From assembly GCA_946479905.1 (NCBI GenBank), contig CAMLIA010000019.1, positions 1 to 37,430 of the forward strand: DNA of 37,430 bases. The letters are read 5' to 3'. Below, piece after piece: positions 14,510-23,490 of the stretch. Source of the DNA: an uncultured Frankiales bacterium (GTDB lineage Bacteria > Actinomycetota > Actinomycetes > Mycobacteriales > SCTD01). Each line of letters begins with the position of its first letter. Position 1 is the first letter of the stretch. The position numbers and the translations under genes are program-made. The notes beneath the pieces were generated by a model. That model was not told the origin of the DNA. It searched no databases and worked only from the letters and a program-made list of their open reading frames with translations.

Positions 14510-15919
14510 TCAGCGGACCGCGAGCAGCATCTCCTCGACAGTCGCGGGGAACTCGGCCGCCAGGTCGTCGATGTCGGGCAGCCGATCGCTGCAGGCGATG
14601 ATGCCGAAGCCCACCCGGTCGCGGTAGCTGACCACGGTGATGTTGAGACCCGGGCCCTCCATCACCGGTCCGAGGGGGTAGATCCCGTCCACCTTCGCGC
14701 CGGCCATGTAGATCTGGAAGGGCGGACCGGCCACGTTGGACAGCACCAGGTTGTGCACGACCGGGTGGAGGTCGGCGAAGCGCAGCATCGAGTAGAGCCG
14801 CGCGAGCGCTGCGGTGGTGTTGGGCGGCGCGATCTGGCCGACCCGCAGCACGAGGTCGTCGCCCATGGCCTTCTGGTCGCCCTTCGCGACCTTGTTGGCC
14901 TGGTGCACGGCCCTCAGCCGCTCGACGGGGTCCGCGACGTGGGTGCCGAGGCTCGTGAACATCGTCGACACCTTGTTCGCGGCGACGTCGGTGTCGTCGC
15001 CGCGGACGCTCACCGGGACCGCGGCGATGAGGCTGGAGTCCGGGAGCTCGTCGCGCTTGAGCAGGTAGCTGCGGAGCGCGCCGCCGGTGATGGCGGTGAC
15101 GGCGTCGTTGAAGGTCCCGCCGACCGCGGACTTGATCGCCTTCACGTCGTCGAGAGGCACGTCGACGTAGGCGACGGACCGGCCGGGCGTGATCGAGCCG
15201 TTGAAGGGCGCCCGCGGCGCGGTGAGCGGCAGGGCGCCGCCGGAGGTGTCGGCGTCCCCGACCCGACGGCCCACGATGCCGGTGACGGCCTTGATGGCGG
15301 AGATCCCCACCTGGGCGGTGTGCCACGGCCGCGTCGCCAGTCCCGTCACGGTGTGGACCGCCACGTCCAGGACGGACGGCTCCGGCTGCTGCAGCGCGCG
15401 GGCCTCCGCCTTGGCCCCCAGCAGCTCCGCCTCCGTCCGGCCCTCCGGTCCCAGGTCGAACAGCACGCTGAGGATCCGCGCGGCGCCGACGCCGTCGACC
15501 GCGCAGTGGTGGATCTTGAAGACGATCGCGGCCCGGTTGTCGGCCATGTCCTCCACGACCAGGCACTCCCAGAGCGGCCGGCTGCGGTCCAGCTGCACGC
15601 TGGCGAAGGACGCGACCTCCCTGGCCAGCTCGACCATGGTCCCGGGGGCGGGGCACTTCACCCGGCTCACGTGCTCGCGCACGTCGACGTCGGGCACGTC
15701 CACCCACACCGGGTGGTGCAGCCGGAGCATGGCGAGCGCGAGCTTCTGCCGGAACGGCTTGAGCAGGTCGAGCCGGTGCTCGAGCACCGCGATGAGGTCG
15801 TCCGCGGACCAGCTCGGGTTGTCGGTGGTGTCCACGACCAGCGTGCCCAGGACATGCATGTGGGTCGCGGGCGTCTCGAAGTAGAGGAAGCTCGCGTCGG
15901 CACCGCTCATCTCGTGCAC
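14510..15919 (-). CDS. Wax ester synthase/diacylglycerol acyltransferase (WS/DGAT)
   Basis: A 469-residue bifunctional acyltransferase of the actinobacterial family that makes triacylglycerol and wax esters from acyl-CoA. The N-terminus MSGADASFLYFE, the catalytic HHCAVDG (about 137-143) and the C-terminal VVSYRDRVGFGIIACSD are family hallmarks, and length matches. GTG 15919 is chosen because TACTGT ends 7 nt upstream; ATG 15910 is the alternative. It diverges from a LipC-like esterase gene across only 57 bases. From memory, the same two families are neighbours in M. tuberculosis (Rv0220 lipC and Rv0221), suggesting coupled storage and mobilisation of lipid. Confidence 0.9.
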   Translation of the reverse strand: MHEMSGADASFLYFETPATHMHVLGTLVVDTTDNPSWSADDLIAVLEHRLDLLKPFRQKLALAMLRLHHPVWVDVPDVDVREHVSRVKCPAPGTMVELAREVASFASVQLDRSRPLWECLVVEDMADNRAAIVFKIHHCAVDGVGAARILSVLFDLGPEGRTEAELLGAKAEARALQQPEPSVLDVAVHTVTGLATRPWHTAQVGISAIKAVTGIVGRRVGDADTSGGALPLTAPRAPFNGSITPGRSVAYVDVPLDDVKAIKSAVGGTFNDAVTAITGGALRSYLLKRDELPDSSLIAAVPVSVRGDDTDVAANKVSTMFTSLGTHVADPVERLRAVHQANKVAKGDQKAMGDDLVLRVGQIAPPNTTAALARLYSMLRFADLHPVVHNLVLSNVAGPPFQIYMAGAKVDGIYPLGPVMEGPGLNITVVSYRDRVGFGIIACSDRLPDIDDLAAEFPATVEEMLLAVR

Positions 15920-15926
15920 GCCCGCA

Positions 15927-15932
15927 ACAGTA
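15927..15932 (-). promoter_or_regulatory. Putative -10 element of a leaderless promoter
   Basis: TACTGT on the minus strand ends 7 nt before GTG 15919 of the WS/DGAT gene. The hexamer and spacing are identical to those before GTG 284. Confidence 0.4.
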
Positions 15933-15950
15933 GGGACACTCGAGGCATTC

Positions 15951-15969
15951 GTCTGCAGTTGCGGCAGAC
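15951..15969. promoter_or_regulatory. Inverted repeat in the divergent WS/DGAT - esterase promoter
   Basis: GTCTGC and GCAGAC arms flank AGTTGCG in the 57-base gap between the two divergent genes. Its position just before GTG 15977 suits an operator controlling one or both genes. I do not recognise the site. Confidence 0.35.
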
Positions 15970-15976
15970 TGGGCTC

Positions 15977-17167
15977 GTGCTCCTCGTCCTTGCCTGCCTC
16001 GGGCTGATGGCCGTGGCGAACGGCCTGCGCCCCTTCCGGTGGGCCCCGCTCGTCGTACCGTCCTTCTTCGCGGCCTGGCTGACGGTGGAGCTGGCGCCCC
16101 AGCTGCTCCTGCTCACCCTCGTCGTCACCGTGGTGCTGACGGTGACCGTCGGGGTCAGCTGGCTCGGGCTGCTGCTCACGGCTCTGGTCGTCGCGGGCCT
16201 GGTGGCGATGATCGCCGAGAGCGAGCGCGCGGCCACCCAGGCGGACGAGGCGCTGGCGGACTGGCCGGAGCCGGTCGACCCCTTCGAGCGCGACGCGGGG
16301 CCGCTGCGCCGGTTCTTCCGGCCGATGTCGTTCACGCACCCGGAGGTCGAGCGCATCGTCGACGTCGCCTACGGGGACCTGCGCCGTCACCGGCTCGACG
16401 TCTACCGGCGCAAGGACGGGGTGACCGGCGCCCCGACGCTGGTGCAGGTGCACGGCGGCGCGTGGGTCATCGGGGACAAGCGCGAGCAGGGCCGCCCGCT
16501 CATGAACCACATGGCCGCGCGCGGGTGGGTCTGCTTCGCGCCCAACTACCGGCTCTCGCCCAAGGCCACGTGGCCGGACCACCTCGTCGACGTGAAGCGC
16601 GCCCTCGCCTGGGTCCACGAGCACGGGGCGGAGTACGGCGCCGACCCCGGCTTCCTCGTCCTCACGGGAGGCTCCGCCGGCGGCCACCTGACGGCGCTGT
16701 GCGCGCTCACCCAGAACGAGCCCCAGTGGCAGCCGGGCTTCGAGGGCGCCGACACCTCGGTCACGGCGTGCGTGCCCTACTACGGCGTCTACGACATCGC
16801 CGGCGAGACCGGAACGACGGCTGCGACCCTCCGCGAGAAGCGGCTGCTCGCCCGGATGGTCATGAAGACCCGCGACCGCGCGGTCTACGAGCAGGCGTCA
16901 CCGCTGTCGCACGTGCACGGTGACGCGCCGCCGTTCTTCGTGGTGCACGGCCGCAACGACACGCTGGTCCCCGTCGAGGAGGCCCGGCTGTTCGTCGAGC
17001 GGCTGCGGGCCGCGTCGTCGAACCCGGTCATCTACCTGGAGCTGCCGGGCACCCAGCACGCCTTCGACGTGTTCCCGTCCATCCGCTCCGACCACGTCGT
17101 GAGCGCCGTCGGCCGCTTCTGCGAGCTCGTCCGCGTGCGGATGGGCCACTCCCGCCCACTTCCCTGA
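15977..17167 (+). CDS. LipC-like alpha/beta hydrolase (hormone-sensitive-lipase family) with N-terminal membrane segments
   Basis: A 396-residue esterase. Residues 1-80 are strongly hydrophobic and look like two or three membrane helices. The catalytic domain carries the HGGAW oxyanion motif (159-163), the GGSAGG nucleophile elbow (Ser233), and a late GRNDTLVPVEEARLF with the acid and PGTQHAFDV with the His. This is the hormone-sensitive-lipase (HSL) family of carboxylesterases. GTG 15977 keeps the hydrophobic region; an internal ATG about ten codons later is possible. It pairs divergently with the WS/DGAT gene. Its stop codon lies inside one arm of the long inverted repeat that follows. Confidence 0.85.
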   Translation: MLLVLACLGLMAVANGLRPFRWAPLVVPSFFAAWLTVELAPQLLLLTLVVTVVLTVTVGVSWLGLLLTALVVAGLVAMIAESERAATQADEALADWPEPVDPFERDAGPLRRFFRPMSFTHPEVERIVDVAYGDLRRHRLDVYRRKDGVTGAPTLVQVHGGAWVIGDKREQGRPLMNHMAARGWVCFAPNYRLSPKATWPDHLVDVKRALAWVHEHGAEYGADPGFLVLTGGSAGGHLTALCALTQNEPQWQPGFEGADTSVTACVPYYGVYDIAGETGTTAATLREKRLLARMVMKTRDRAVYEQASPLSHVHGDAPPFFVVHGRNDTLVPVEEARLFVERLRAASSNPVIYLELPGTQHAFDVFPSIRSDHVVSAVGRFCELVRVRMGHSRPLP

Positions 17168-17259
17168 AACCACGTGCACCCGAGGGCCCTGGCGGCGCAG
17201 GCCTCACGCTCAGCGAGGCCTGCGCCTGGGCCGCGGAGTGCGCGCAGTTTCAGGGAAGT
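17158..17259. terminator. Long hairpin between convergent genes, possible bidirectional terminator
   Basis: Outer arms ACTTCCCTGAAAC (17158-17170) and GTTTCAGGGAAGT (17247-17259) are perfectly complementary over 13 bases. Inner arms GGCGCAGGCCTC (17194-17205) and GAGGCCTGCGCC (17215-17226) pair over 12 bases, and the sequence between is partly complementary. The whole 102-base element could fold as one long stem. It fills the gap between the esterase (plus) and the DapB-like gene (minus) and includes the esterase stop codon. No T-run follows, as is common for actinobacterial terminators; a mobile palindromic repeat is an alternative. Confidence 0.55.
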
Positions 17260-17276
17260 CGAGAGGTGGGGTGGGC

Positions 17277-18341
17277 TCAGGTGCGGACGAGGCCCTTGCC
17301 GGTGACGAGGGGCAGGTCGAGGGCGGTCACGAGCCCTGGCTTCGCGGCCACGACGGCCGGGACGGAGTTGACCAGGCGCATCGCCGTGGCCTTCAGGCCG
17401 GCCGTGTTGTGGTCGCCGTCGGTGCCCAGCAGCTGCAGGTCGAGGGTGTAGTTCGGCTCGCCCGTCACGACCACGCGGTAGCAGCCCGCCCCGGCCGGCT
17501 TCGGCCAGGAGGCGCCGAGGTCGTCGTGCAGCCGCGTCACGTGCTCCAGCACGATGACCGCCTTGCCGTTCACCATGCCGCGCACCTCGAAGTGCAGCCC
17601 GGCGACGGTGCCCTCCTCGATCCGGCCGCTGTCGACGTCGAAGCCGAACGGCGCGAGCTCCTGCTCGTACCACTCCTCGATGCCGTCGAGCTCCACGCCG
17701 AGGCCGGCCGCGAGCTGCGCGATGACCGAGCCCCACGCCATGGTGAGGACGCCGTCGTTGAGCAGGAAGCCCTTCTCGCCGGGTGGCATGCCGAAGCCCA
17801 TGACGTCGTGCAGGATCATCCACTGGTCGTAGGTGTTGTAGTTGAGCACCTCGACGCAGCGGACCTGCTCGATGCGCTCCGAGATCCCCGTCAGGGCAAG
17901 GGGAAGCGCGTCGTTCGCGAAGCCCGGGTCGACGCCGTTGACGAAGAGCGAGACCCCGCCCTCGAGCGCCGCCGCCGTGACGCCGGCGGCCATGTCGACC
18001 GCGACACCCGTCGGGTACTGCAGGAACACCGGGCCGCTCGCGACGACGTTGATGCCGGCCCGCAGCAGCTTCTCGATGTCGGCCAGCGCCTCGAAGATCC
18101 GGTTGTCCGCCATCGCCGTGTCGAGGACGACGTCCGGCTGCAGCGCGAGGATCTCGTCGACGTCGTTGGTGGCGAGGACACCCAGCTCGCGACCGAGACC
18201 GGCGAGCTCGCCCGCGTCCCGACCGGCCTTCGCGGGCGACGACACCCAGACGCCGACCAGCTCGAGGTCGGGGCGGGCGTCGATGCCCGCGATCGCGTGC
18301 CGGCCGACGTTGCCCGTCGACCAGGCGACGACCCGGATCAC
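17277..18341 (-). CDS. DapB/2,4-diaminopentanoate dehydrogenase-like NAD(P)-dependent oxidoreductase, copy 1
   Basis: A 354-residue protein with an N-terminal Rossmann loop [11 protein letters not shown] and a C-terminal domain like that of 2,4-diaminopentanoate dehydrogenases, with [20 protein letters not shown] and NYNTYDQW. Such proteins are often annotated as dihydrodipicolinate reductase-like, but true DapB is shorter, so lysine synthesis is unlikely. A homologue lies at 29910-30965 in the HIP operon and shares the same conserved blocks. GTG 18341 overlaps the SDR stop as GTGA. Its coupling to a steroid-type SDR behind a KstR operator suggests a catabolic redox role, which is inference. 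Confidence 0.8.
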   Translation of the reverse strand: MIRVVAWSTGNVGRHAIAGIDARPDLELVGVWVSSPAKAGRDAGELAGLGRELGVLATNDVDEILALQPDVVLDTAMADNRIFEALADIEKLLRAGINVVASGPVFLQYPTGVAVDMAAGVTAAALEGGVSLFVNGVDPGFANDALPLALTGISERIEQVRCVEVLNYNTYDQWMILHDVMGFGMPPGEKGFLLNDGVLTMAWGSVIAQLAAGLGVELDGIEEWYEQELAPFGFDVDSGRIEEGTVAGLHFEVRGMVNGKAVIVLEHVTRLHDDLGASWPKPAGAGCYRVVVTGEPNYTLDLQLLGTDGDHNTAGLKATAMRLVNSVPAVVAAKPGLVTALDLPLVTGKGLVRT

Positions 18342-19135
18342 AGCTCGGGTCCGAGGTCCGGCAGTGCCATGTCGAGGTTGGGTACGGCGAGGCCGCCCGT
18401 CACCTCGAACACCGACCCGGTGCAGTAGCCGCCCGCCGGGGAGGCGAGGAACAGCACCGTCGCGGCGATCTCCTCGGGCTCGCCGATGCGGCGCAGGGGG
18501 GTGCCGGACTCCATCTGCGACTTGAGGTTCTCGTCGCCGACGACGATCTCCAGCGCGCTGGTGGCGATGGAGCCGACGGCGATCGCGTTGACCCGGACCC
18601 GGGGGGAGAGGTCCATCGCAGCGAGCTTGGTCCAGTGCGTGAGCGCCGCCTTGGCAGTGCCGTAGCCGACGAACCCGCGGCCGGTGACCGTGCCCATCAC
18701 GGAGGAGATGTTCACGACGGAGCCGCCCTCCTTCAGCAGTTGCGGCAGGGCGGCGCGGGTCAGGGCGTGTGCCGTCGAGACGTTCCAGTGGAACGCCTCC
18801 TCGAGGAAGCGCACCGAGGTCTTCGCGAACTCGCGGGGCATCGTGCCGCCGACGTTGTTGACGACGACGTCGAGCCGGCCCAGCTCCGACGCTGCCGTGT
18901 CGGCCAGCGCCGCCACCGCGTCGAGGTCGCTGAGGTCGGCGGGGACGACGACCGCCCGCCGGCCCATCGCCTCGATCTGCTTGGCGACCTGCTGCAGCTG
19001 GTCCTCCGTGCGGGACGAGATGAGGACGTCGGCGCCCGCCTCGGCGAGCGCGAGCGCGGACGCGGCGCCGATGCCGCGTCCGGCGCCGGTGACGACGGCG
19101 ACCTTGCCGTCGAGGCGGAATCTCTCGAGAACCAC
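18338..19135 (-). CDS. Short-chain dehydrogenase/reductase beside a KstR operator
   Basis: A 265-residue classical SDR with TGAGRGIG cofactor loop, NNVGG in place of [13 protein letters not shown] with the catalytic Ser, YGTAK and the C-terminal VTGGL segment. The closest impression is of 7-alpha-HSD or FabG-like enzymes; the exact substrate is not readable. GTG 19135 is preceded by GGAGG at 6-base spacing. The KstR operator at 19180-19193 lies 44 bases upstream, so this gene and its coupled DapB-like partner are probably derepressed by steroid intermediates together with the divergent hsa operon. Confidence 0.85.
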   Translation of the reverse strand: MVLERFRLDGKVAVVTGAGRGIGAASALALAEAGADVLISSRTEDQLQQVAKQIEAMGRRAVVVPADLSDLDAVAALADTAASELGRLDVVVNNVGGTMPREFAKTSVRFLEEAFHWNVSTAHALTRAALPQLLKEGGSVVNISSVMGTVTGRGFVGYGTAKAALTHWTKLAAMDLSPRVRVNAIAVGSIATSALEIVVGDENLKSQMESGTPLRRIGEPEEIAATVLFLASPAGGYCTGSVFEVTGGLAVPNLDMALPDLGPEL

Positions 19136-19179
19136 GGCATACCTCCACGGGAGCGGGAGCCGGACGCTAGCGCACTATC

Positions 19180-19193
19180 TGTAACACGTTCTA
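19180..19193. promoter_or_regulatory. KstR operator between SDR and hsaA
   Basis: TGTAACACGTTCTA matches the KstR consensus TnnAACnnGTTnnA at every fixed position. It sits in the divergent gap, 44 bases from the SDR start and 72 bases from the hsaA start, so it can serve both promoters, more directly the SDR side. Confidence 0.8.
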
Positions 19194-19252
19194 GTCTGGA
19201 GGTGGTCTCGCTCAGTGGGACAGCGGGCGCGCCGGAGGTCCGGTCTGCCCCT

Positions 19253-19258
19253 TAGCGT
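19253..19258 (+). promoter_or_regulatory. Putative -10 element of the hsa operon
   Basis: TAGCGT fits TANNNT and ends 7 nt before GTG 19266, suggesting a leaderless hsaA message. A GGAGAG lies too close to the GTG to be a normal ribosome binding site. Confidence 0.35.
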
Positions 19259-19265
19259 CGGAGAG

Positions 19266-20429
19266 GTGAGCGACAAGGTGCTGGAAGCGGTGCAGGACCT
19301 GCTGCCCGGCATCGCCGACCGCGCCGACCGCTGCGAGGCCGAGCGCCAGGTGCCCGTCGAGACGGTCGCCGAGCTCAAGGAGGCCGGGGTCTTCCGGATG
19401 CTCCAGCCGGCGCGCTGGGGCGGCCTGGAAGCCGACCCGGTCGCGTTCTACGAGGTCGTGCGCACCCTCGCGGCCGCCTGCGGCAGCACCGGCTGGGTCA
19501 CCAGCGTGCTCGGCGTCCACCCGTGGCAGCTCGCGCTGTTCCCTGACGCGGCGCAGCGCGACGTCTGGGGCGAGGACCCCGACACCCTGGTCTCGTCGTC
19601 GTACGCCCCCACCGGGCGGCTGACTCCGGTCGACGGTGGCTACGAGTGCACCGGGCGCTGGAGCTTCTCGTCGGGGTCGGCGCACTGCCAGTGGGTGCTG
19701 CTCGGCGCGATCGTCATGGGGGCCGAGGGGCAGCCGGTCGACTTCCTGACCATCCTCGTGCCGCGCTCCGACTACCGCATCGAGGACGTCTGGGACGTCG
19801 TGGGCCTGCGCGGCACCGGCTCCAACGACATCCTCATCGACAAGGTCTTCATCCCGGCCTACCGGACGCTGTCGTTCAACGACGTGAGCGCGCTGCGCTG
19901 CCCCGGCCAGGCCGAGAACACCGCACCGCTCTACCGGCTGCCGTTCGGCACCGTCTTCAGCTACACCATCACCACACCCATCATCGGCATCGCGACCGGC
20001 GCCTACGACGCGCACATCCAGCGGATGCGGGAGCGGGTCCGGATCTCCTACGGCCAGAAGGTCGCGAGCGACCCGTTCGCCCACGTCCGGGTCGCCCGCG
20101 CCGCCAGCGAGATCGACGCGACCTGGCTGCAGCTGGAGCGCAACCTCGACGAGGAGATGCGGTACGCCGAGGCGGGCGAGGACATCCCGCTCGAGCTCCG
20201 GCTGCGCGCCCGGCGTGACCAGGTCCGCGGCACAGAGCGTTGCCTGGACGCGATCGCGCTGCTGTTCAAGAACTCCGGCGGCCACTCGCTGAAGAACGGC
20301 AACCCGATCGAGCGGGCCTGGCGCGACGCCGGTGCCGGGTCGGTGCACGCGGCGAACGACGTCGAGAGGTGGCTGGCGATGTACGGCAAGGGCGAGTTCG
20401 GCCTACCAGTGGAAGACGGGATGATCTAG
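19266..20429 (+). CDS. hsaA: 3-hydroxy-9,10-seconandrost-1,3,5(10)-triene-9,17-dione monooxygenase oxygenase subunit
   Basis: A 387-residue flavin-dependent monooxygenase with an acyl-CoA dehydrogenase fold. It hydroxylates 3-HSA to the catechol 3,4-DHSA using reduced flavin from HsaB. Visible family blocks are FRMLQPARWGG, the ACGSTGWVTSVLGVHPWQLALFP region, the SGSAHCQWVLLGA strand, DVVGLRGTGSNDI and the C-terminal NPIERAWRDAGAGSVHAAND. Length matches HsaA. It opens a seven-gene plus-strand run; its TAG stop shares one base with the hsaC GTG. GTG 19266 is chosen from spacing to a -10-like TAGCGT and from homology; the longer in-frame extension is Arg-rich. Identity is supported by hsaC, hsaB and hsaD in the same operon. 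Confidence 0.92.
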   Translation: MSDKVLEAVQDLLPGIADRADRCEAERQVPVETVAELKEAGVFRMLQPARWGGLEADPVAFYEVVRTLAAACGSTGWVTSVLGVHPWQLALFPDAAQRDVWGEDPDTLVSSSYAPTGRLTPVDGGYECTGRWSFSSGSAHCQWVLLGAIVMGAEGQPVDFLTILVPRSDYRIEDVWDVVGLRGTGSNDILIDKVFIPAYRTLSFNDVSALRCPGQAENTAPLYRLPFGTVFSYTITTPIIGIATGAYDAHIQRMRERVRISYGQKVASDPFAHVRVARAASEIDATWLQLERNLDEEMRYAEAGEDIPLELRLRARRDQVRGTERCLDAIALLFKNSGGHSLKNGNPIERAWRDAGAGSVHAANDVERWLAMYGKGEFGLPVEDGMI

Positions 20430-21313
20430 TGACTGCACGCGTGCACAGCCTCGGCTACCTCGTGGTCGAGACCACGGACCTGGAGCGGTGGCGCGAGCTC
20501 GCCGTCGACGTCCTCGGGATGGCGGTCGGCGCAGGACCGGATCCCGACGCGCTCTACCTGCGCATCGACGACCGGCCCGCCCGCGTCGTCATCCACCCCG
20601 GTCAGGCCGAGCGGCTGGTGAGCGTGGGCTGGGAGGTCCGTGACAAGGAGACCTGGCAGCAGGTCGTCCGGCAGCTCGAGGACGCCGGCGCGCCCGTCAA
20701 GGTCGCCTCCTACCAGGAGTGCGAGGAGCGCCGCGTCCAGGAGTGCGTCTTCACCGAGGACCCCGGCGGCACCGCGCTCGAGGTCTTCCACGGGTCATCG
20801 CTCGTCCACGACAAGGCACCGATGACCCACGGCGCGACCTTCGTCACCGGCAACCAGGGGCTCGGGCACGTCGTCCTGCCGACGGCCAGCATCGACGCCT
20901 CCTACGACTTCTACACCGGCGTGCTCGGCTTCCGCAGCCGCGGCGCGTTCAAGATGTCGCCTCCCGGCGCGCCACCGTCGTACCTGCACTTCCTGTCCTG
21001 CAACGAGCGGCACCACGCGCTGGCGCTCGCGCCCTGGCCGCAGGACAACGGGATCATCCACTTCATGCTGGAGGTCGAGACCCTCGACCAGGTGGGCATG
21101 GCACTGGACCGGCTGCACAAGCGGAAGTTCCCGCTCAGCTCCACCCTGGGCCGGCACACCAACGACAACATGGTGTCGTTCTACGTCGCGACGCCGAGCG
21201 GCTTCGACATCGAGCTCGGGTTCGACGGCCTGCGGGTCTCCGAGGAGGGCTACACCGCGGAGGTCATCACGGCCGACTCCACCTGGGGTCACCGGTGGGG
21301 TGGTAACAAGTGA
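20429..21313 (+). CDS. hsaC: Iron-dependent extradiol dioxygenase, 3,4-DHSA 2,3-dioxygenase
   Basis: A 294-residue two-domain type I extradiol dioxygenase of the BphC type. The Fe(II) ligands are visible as His147 (GLGHVVLP), His211 (GIIHFMLEV) and Glu262 (GFDIELGFDG). Active-site His196 (NERHHAL), His243 (GRHTNDNM) and Tyr252 also match BphC/HsaC positions. It opens the catechol ring of 3,4-DHSA by meta cleavage. The start GTG 20429 overlaps the hsaA stop and the stop overlaps hsaB as GTGA, so hsaA, hsaC and hsaB are coupled. Confidence 0.95.
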   Translation: MTARVHSLGYLVVETTDLERWRELAVDVLGMAVGAGPDPDALYLRIDDRPARVVIHPGQAERLVSVGWEVRDKETWQQVVRQLEDAGAPVKVASYQECEERRVQECVFTEDPGGTALEVFHGSSLVHDKAPMTHGATFVTGNQGLGHVVLPTASIDASYDFYTGVLGFRSRGAFKMSPPGAPPSYLHFLSCNERHHALALAPWPQDNGIIHFMLEVETLDQVGMALDRLHKRKFPLSSTLGRHTNDNMVSFYVATPSGFDIELGFDGLRVSEEGYTAEVITADSTWGHRWGGNK

Positions 21314-21798
21314 CGGTGGTGGACCACGTCGTCGAGCCCGGCGAGATGCGCCGGGTGCTCGGGCACTTCGCGACCGGTGTGACGATCGTCGCCGGCTTCG
21401 ACGACGGCATGCCGGTGGGCTTCGCCTGCCAGTCGTTCACGTCGGTCTCGCTCGAACCGCCGCTCGTGCTCTTCTGCCCGGCGCACACGTCCCGCACCTG
21501 GCCGCTGATCCAGGCGTCGGGCAGCTTCACGGTCAACGTGCTCGCCGACGACCAGACCGACCTCGCCAAGCGGTTCGCCACCAGCGGCATCGACAAGTTC
21601 GCCGGCCTCGACTGGCACCCGACGACGTGGGGACCGTCGCTCGACGGGGTGCTGGCATCCGTGCACTGCGACATCTCCCAGGTCCACGAGGCGGGTGACC
21701 ACGACGTCGTCATCGGGCACGTCCGCGAGCTCGTGACCCACCGCAGCGGCGGCCCGCTGCTGTTCTTCCGCGGCCAGTTCGGGCTGTCATGGGACTGA
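21310..21798 (+). CDS. hsaB: Flavin reductase component of the 3-HSA monooxygenase
   Basis: A 162-residue flavin reductase of the HpaC/HsaB family with the FMN-binding pattern LGHFATGVTIVA, ACQSFTSVSLEPPLVLFC, and a late HDVVIGHVREL. It supplies reduced flavin from NADH to HsaA. GTG 21310 overlaps hsaC by four bases; its stop overlaps the hydratase ATG by ten bases. Length and order in the operon agree with HsaB. Confidence 0.9.
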   Translation: MTVVDHVVEPGEMRRVLGHFATGVTIVAGFDDGMPVGFACQSFTSVSLEPPLVLFCPAHTSRTWPLIQASGSFTVNVLADDQTDLAKRFATSGIDKFAGLDWHPTTWGPSLDGVLASVHCDISQVHEAGDHDVVIGHVRELVTHRSGGPLLFFRGQFGLSWD

Positions 21799-22577
21799 GC
21801 CAGCAGCAGCGGGAAGAAGCCGCAGAGGCCCTGCGCACCGCGGAGGAGACCCAGGTCGCGATCCCGCCGCTCATCGTGACCTACCCCGCCATCGACGTCG
21901 TCGACTCCTACGAGATCCAGCTGCTCAACATCCGCAGGCGGCTGGCAGCGGGGGCGACCGTCTACGGCCACAAGGTCGGCCTGTCGTCGAAGGCGATGCA
22001 GGAGATGATGGGCGTCGACGAGCCCGACTACGGCCACCTGCTGTCCGACATGGTCTACACCGAGGACACCCCGATCCCCACCCAGTCCTTCCTCATCCCG
22101 CGCGTCGAGGTCGAGGTCGGGTTCGTGCTCGGCGACGACCTCCCCGGCGAGGGCTGCACCGTCGAGGACGTGCTGCGCTGCACCGACTACATCGCTCCCG
22201 CCATCGAGCTCATCGACAGCCGCATCGCGGACTGGAAGATCGGCCTGATGGACACCATCGCCGACAACGCCTCGTCCTGCGGCGTGATCCTCGGCAAGGA
22301 GCGGGTCAAGCCCGATGAGCTCGACGTGAAGGCCATCGACGCGACGCTCACCATCAACGGCGCCGAGGTCGCCCGTGGCACCAGCGGCGCCGTCCTCGGC
22401 GACCCCACCATCGCGGTCGCGTGGCTCGCCAACAAGGTCGCGTCCTTCGGCGTGCGCCTGGAGAAGGGGCACGTGGTGCTCCCCGGCTCGTGCACGCGCG
22501 CCTACGACGTCCACCCGGGCGACGACGTCGTCGCCACCTTCGAGGGCCTCGGCTCCGTCCACCTGCAGTTCAGCTAG
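21789..22577 (+). CDS. hsaE: 2-hydroxyhexa-2,4-dienoate hydratase
   Basis: A 262-residue hydratase of the MhpD/FAH fold. Metal-binding acidic residues fit the family at Glu107, Glu109 ([11 protein letters not shown]) and Glu140 ([11 protein letters not shown]), with YGHKVGLSS upstream. It adds water to 2-hydroxyhexa-2,4-dienoate released by HsaD, giving 4-hydroxy-2-oxohexanoate. It is followed by hsaG and hsaF, the standard lower-pathway trio. ATG 21789 overlaps the end of hsaB by ten bases. Confidence 0.92.
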   Translation: MGLSQQQREEAAEALRTAEETQVAIPPLIVTYPAIDVVDSYEIQLLNIRRRLAAGATVYGHKVGLSSKAMQEMMGVDEPDYGHLLSDMVYTEDTPIPTQSFLIPRVEVEVGFVLGDDLPGEGCTVEDVLRCTDYIAPAIELIDSRIADWKIGLMDTIADNASSCGVILGKERVKPDELDVKAIDATLTINGAEVARGTSGAVLGDPTIAVAWLANKVASFGVRLEKGHVVLPGSCTRAYDVHPGDDVVATFEGLGSVHLQFS

Positions 22578-22588
22578 GAGAACGAACA

Positions 22589-23485
22589 ATGCCCAAGCTC
22601 ACCGCCGCCATCGTCGGGTCCGGCAACATCGGCACCGACCTCATGTACAAGCTGCTGCGCAGCGACCTCGTCGAGCCGCGCTGGATGGTCGGCGTCGACC
22701 CGGACTCCGAGGGCCTCAAGCGCGCGAAGGACCACGGCCTGGAGGCGACCCACGAGGGCATCGACTGGCTGCTCGCGCAGCCGGACAAGCCCGACCTGCT
22801 CTTCGAGGCGACCAGCGCCTACGTCTACCGCGACAACGCACCGCGCTACCGCGAGGCCGGCATCAAGGCGATCGACCTGACCCCGGCCGCCATCGGCCCG
22901 TACGTCGTGCCGGCCGCGAACATGGACCTCAACCTCGAGGCCGACGACATCAACCTCGTCACCTGCGGCGGGCAGGCGACCATCCCGATCGTGCACGCCA
23001 TCGCCTCCGTCGTCCCGGTGCCGTACGCCGAGATCGTCGCGTCCGTCTCCTCGGCGAGCGCCGGTCCCGGCACCCGCAACAACATCGACGAGTTCACCCG
23101 CACGACGGCGCGCGGCATCGAGGCCGTCGGCGGTGCCGAGCGCGGCAAGGCCATCATCATCCTCAACCCCGCCGACCCGCCGCCGCTGATGCGCAACACG
23201 GTCTTCTGCTCCATCCCCGAGGACGCCGACACCGACGCGATCGCGACCGCGATCCTCAAGCGCGTCGACGAGGTCGCGCAGTACGTCCCCGGCTACCGCA
23301 TCAAGAGCGAGCCGCAGTTCGACGGGCCGTCCGACGTCAACGGGGGTCAGGCGCGCGTCGCCGTCTTCGTGGAGGTGGAGGGCGCCGGGGACTTCTTCCC
23401 GCCCTACGCCGGGAACCTGGACATCATGACCGCCGCCGCGACCCGCGTCGGCGAGGCCATCGCTGCTGCCCGACTGGGGGTCTGA
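22589..23485 (+). CDS. hsaG: Acylating propanal/acetaldehyde dehydrogenase
   Basis: A 298-residue CoA-acylating aldehyde dehydrogenase of the DmpF/BphJ type. The Rossmann loop GSGNIG lies at 10-15 and catalytic Cys126 in [12 protein letters not shown]. It forms a channelling complex with the aldolase HsaF and converts propanal to propionyl-CoA with NAD+. ATG 22589 follows AGGAG eleven bases after hsaE; an upstream in-frame extension is a shadow of hsaE. hsaF follows after five bases. Confidence 0.94.
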   Translation: MPKLTAAIVGSGNIGTDLMYKLLRSDLVEPRWMVGVDPDSEGLKRAKDHGLEATHEGIDWLLAQPDKPDLLFEATSAYVYRDNAPRYREAGIKAIDLTPAAIGPYVVPAANMDLNLEADDINLVTCGGQATIPIVHAIASVVPVPYAEIVASVSSASAGPGTRNNIDEFTRTTARGIEAVGGAERGKAIIILNPADPPPLMRNTVFCSIPEDADTDAIATAILKRVDEVAQYVPGYRIKSEPQFDGPSDVNGGQARVAVFVEVEGAGDFFPPYAGNLDIMTAAATRVGEAIAAARLGV

Positions 23486-23490
23486 TCACC

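Noticed and set aside
14753..15976. Upstream in-frame extension of the LipC-like gene through the WS/DGAT region
   Set aside because: The extension is antisense to the WS/DGAT gene and carries no recognisable domain. Esterase homology begins near GTG 15977.
17277..18341. Assignment as dihydrodipicolinate reductase (dapB)
   Set aside because: The Rossmann loop is similar, but length and the C-terminal domain fit DAPDH-like oxidoreductases, and the context is steroid genes, not lysine synthesis.
17277..19148. Apparent fusion of an SDR with the DapB-like protein on the minus strand
   Set aside because: The N-terminal half is an Arg-rich out-of-frame reading of the SDR gene. The real SDR is in another frame, and the two genes overlap as GTGA at 18338-18341.
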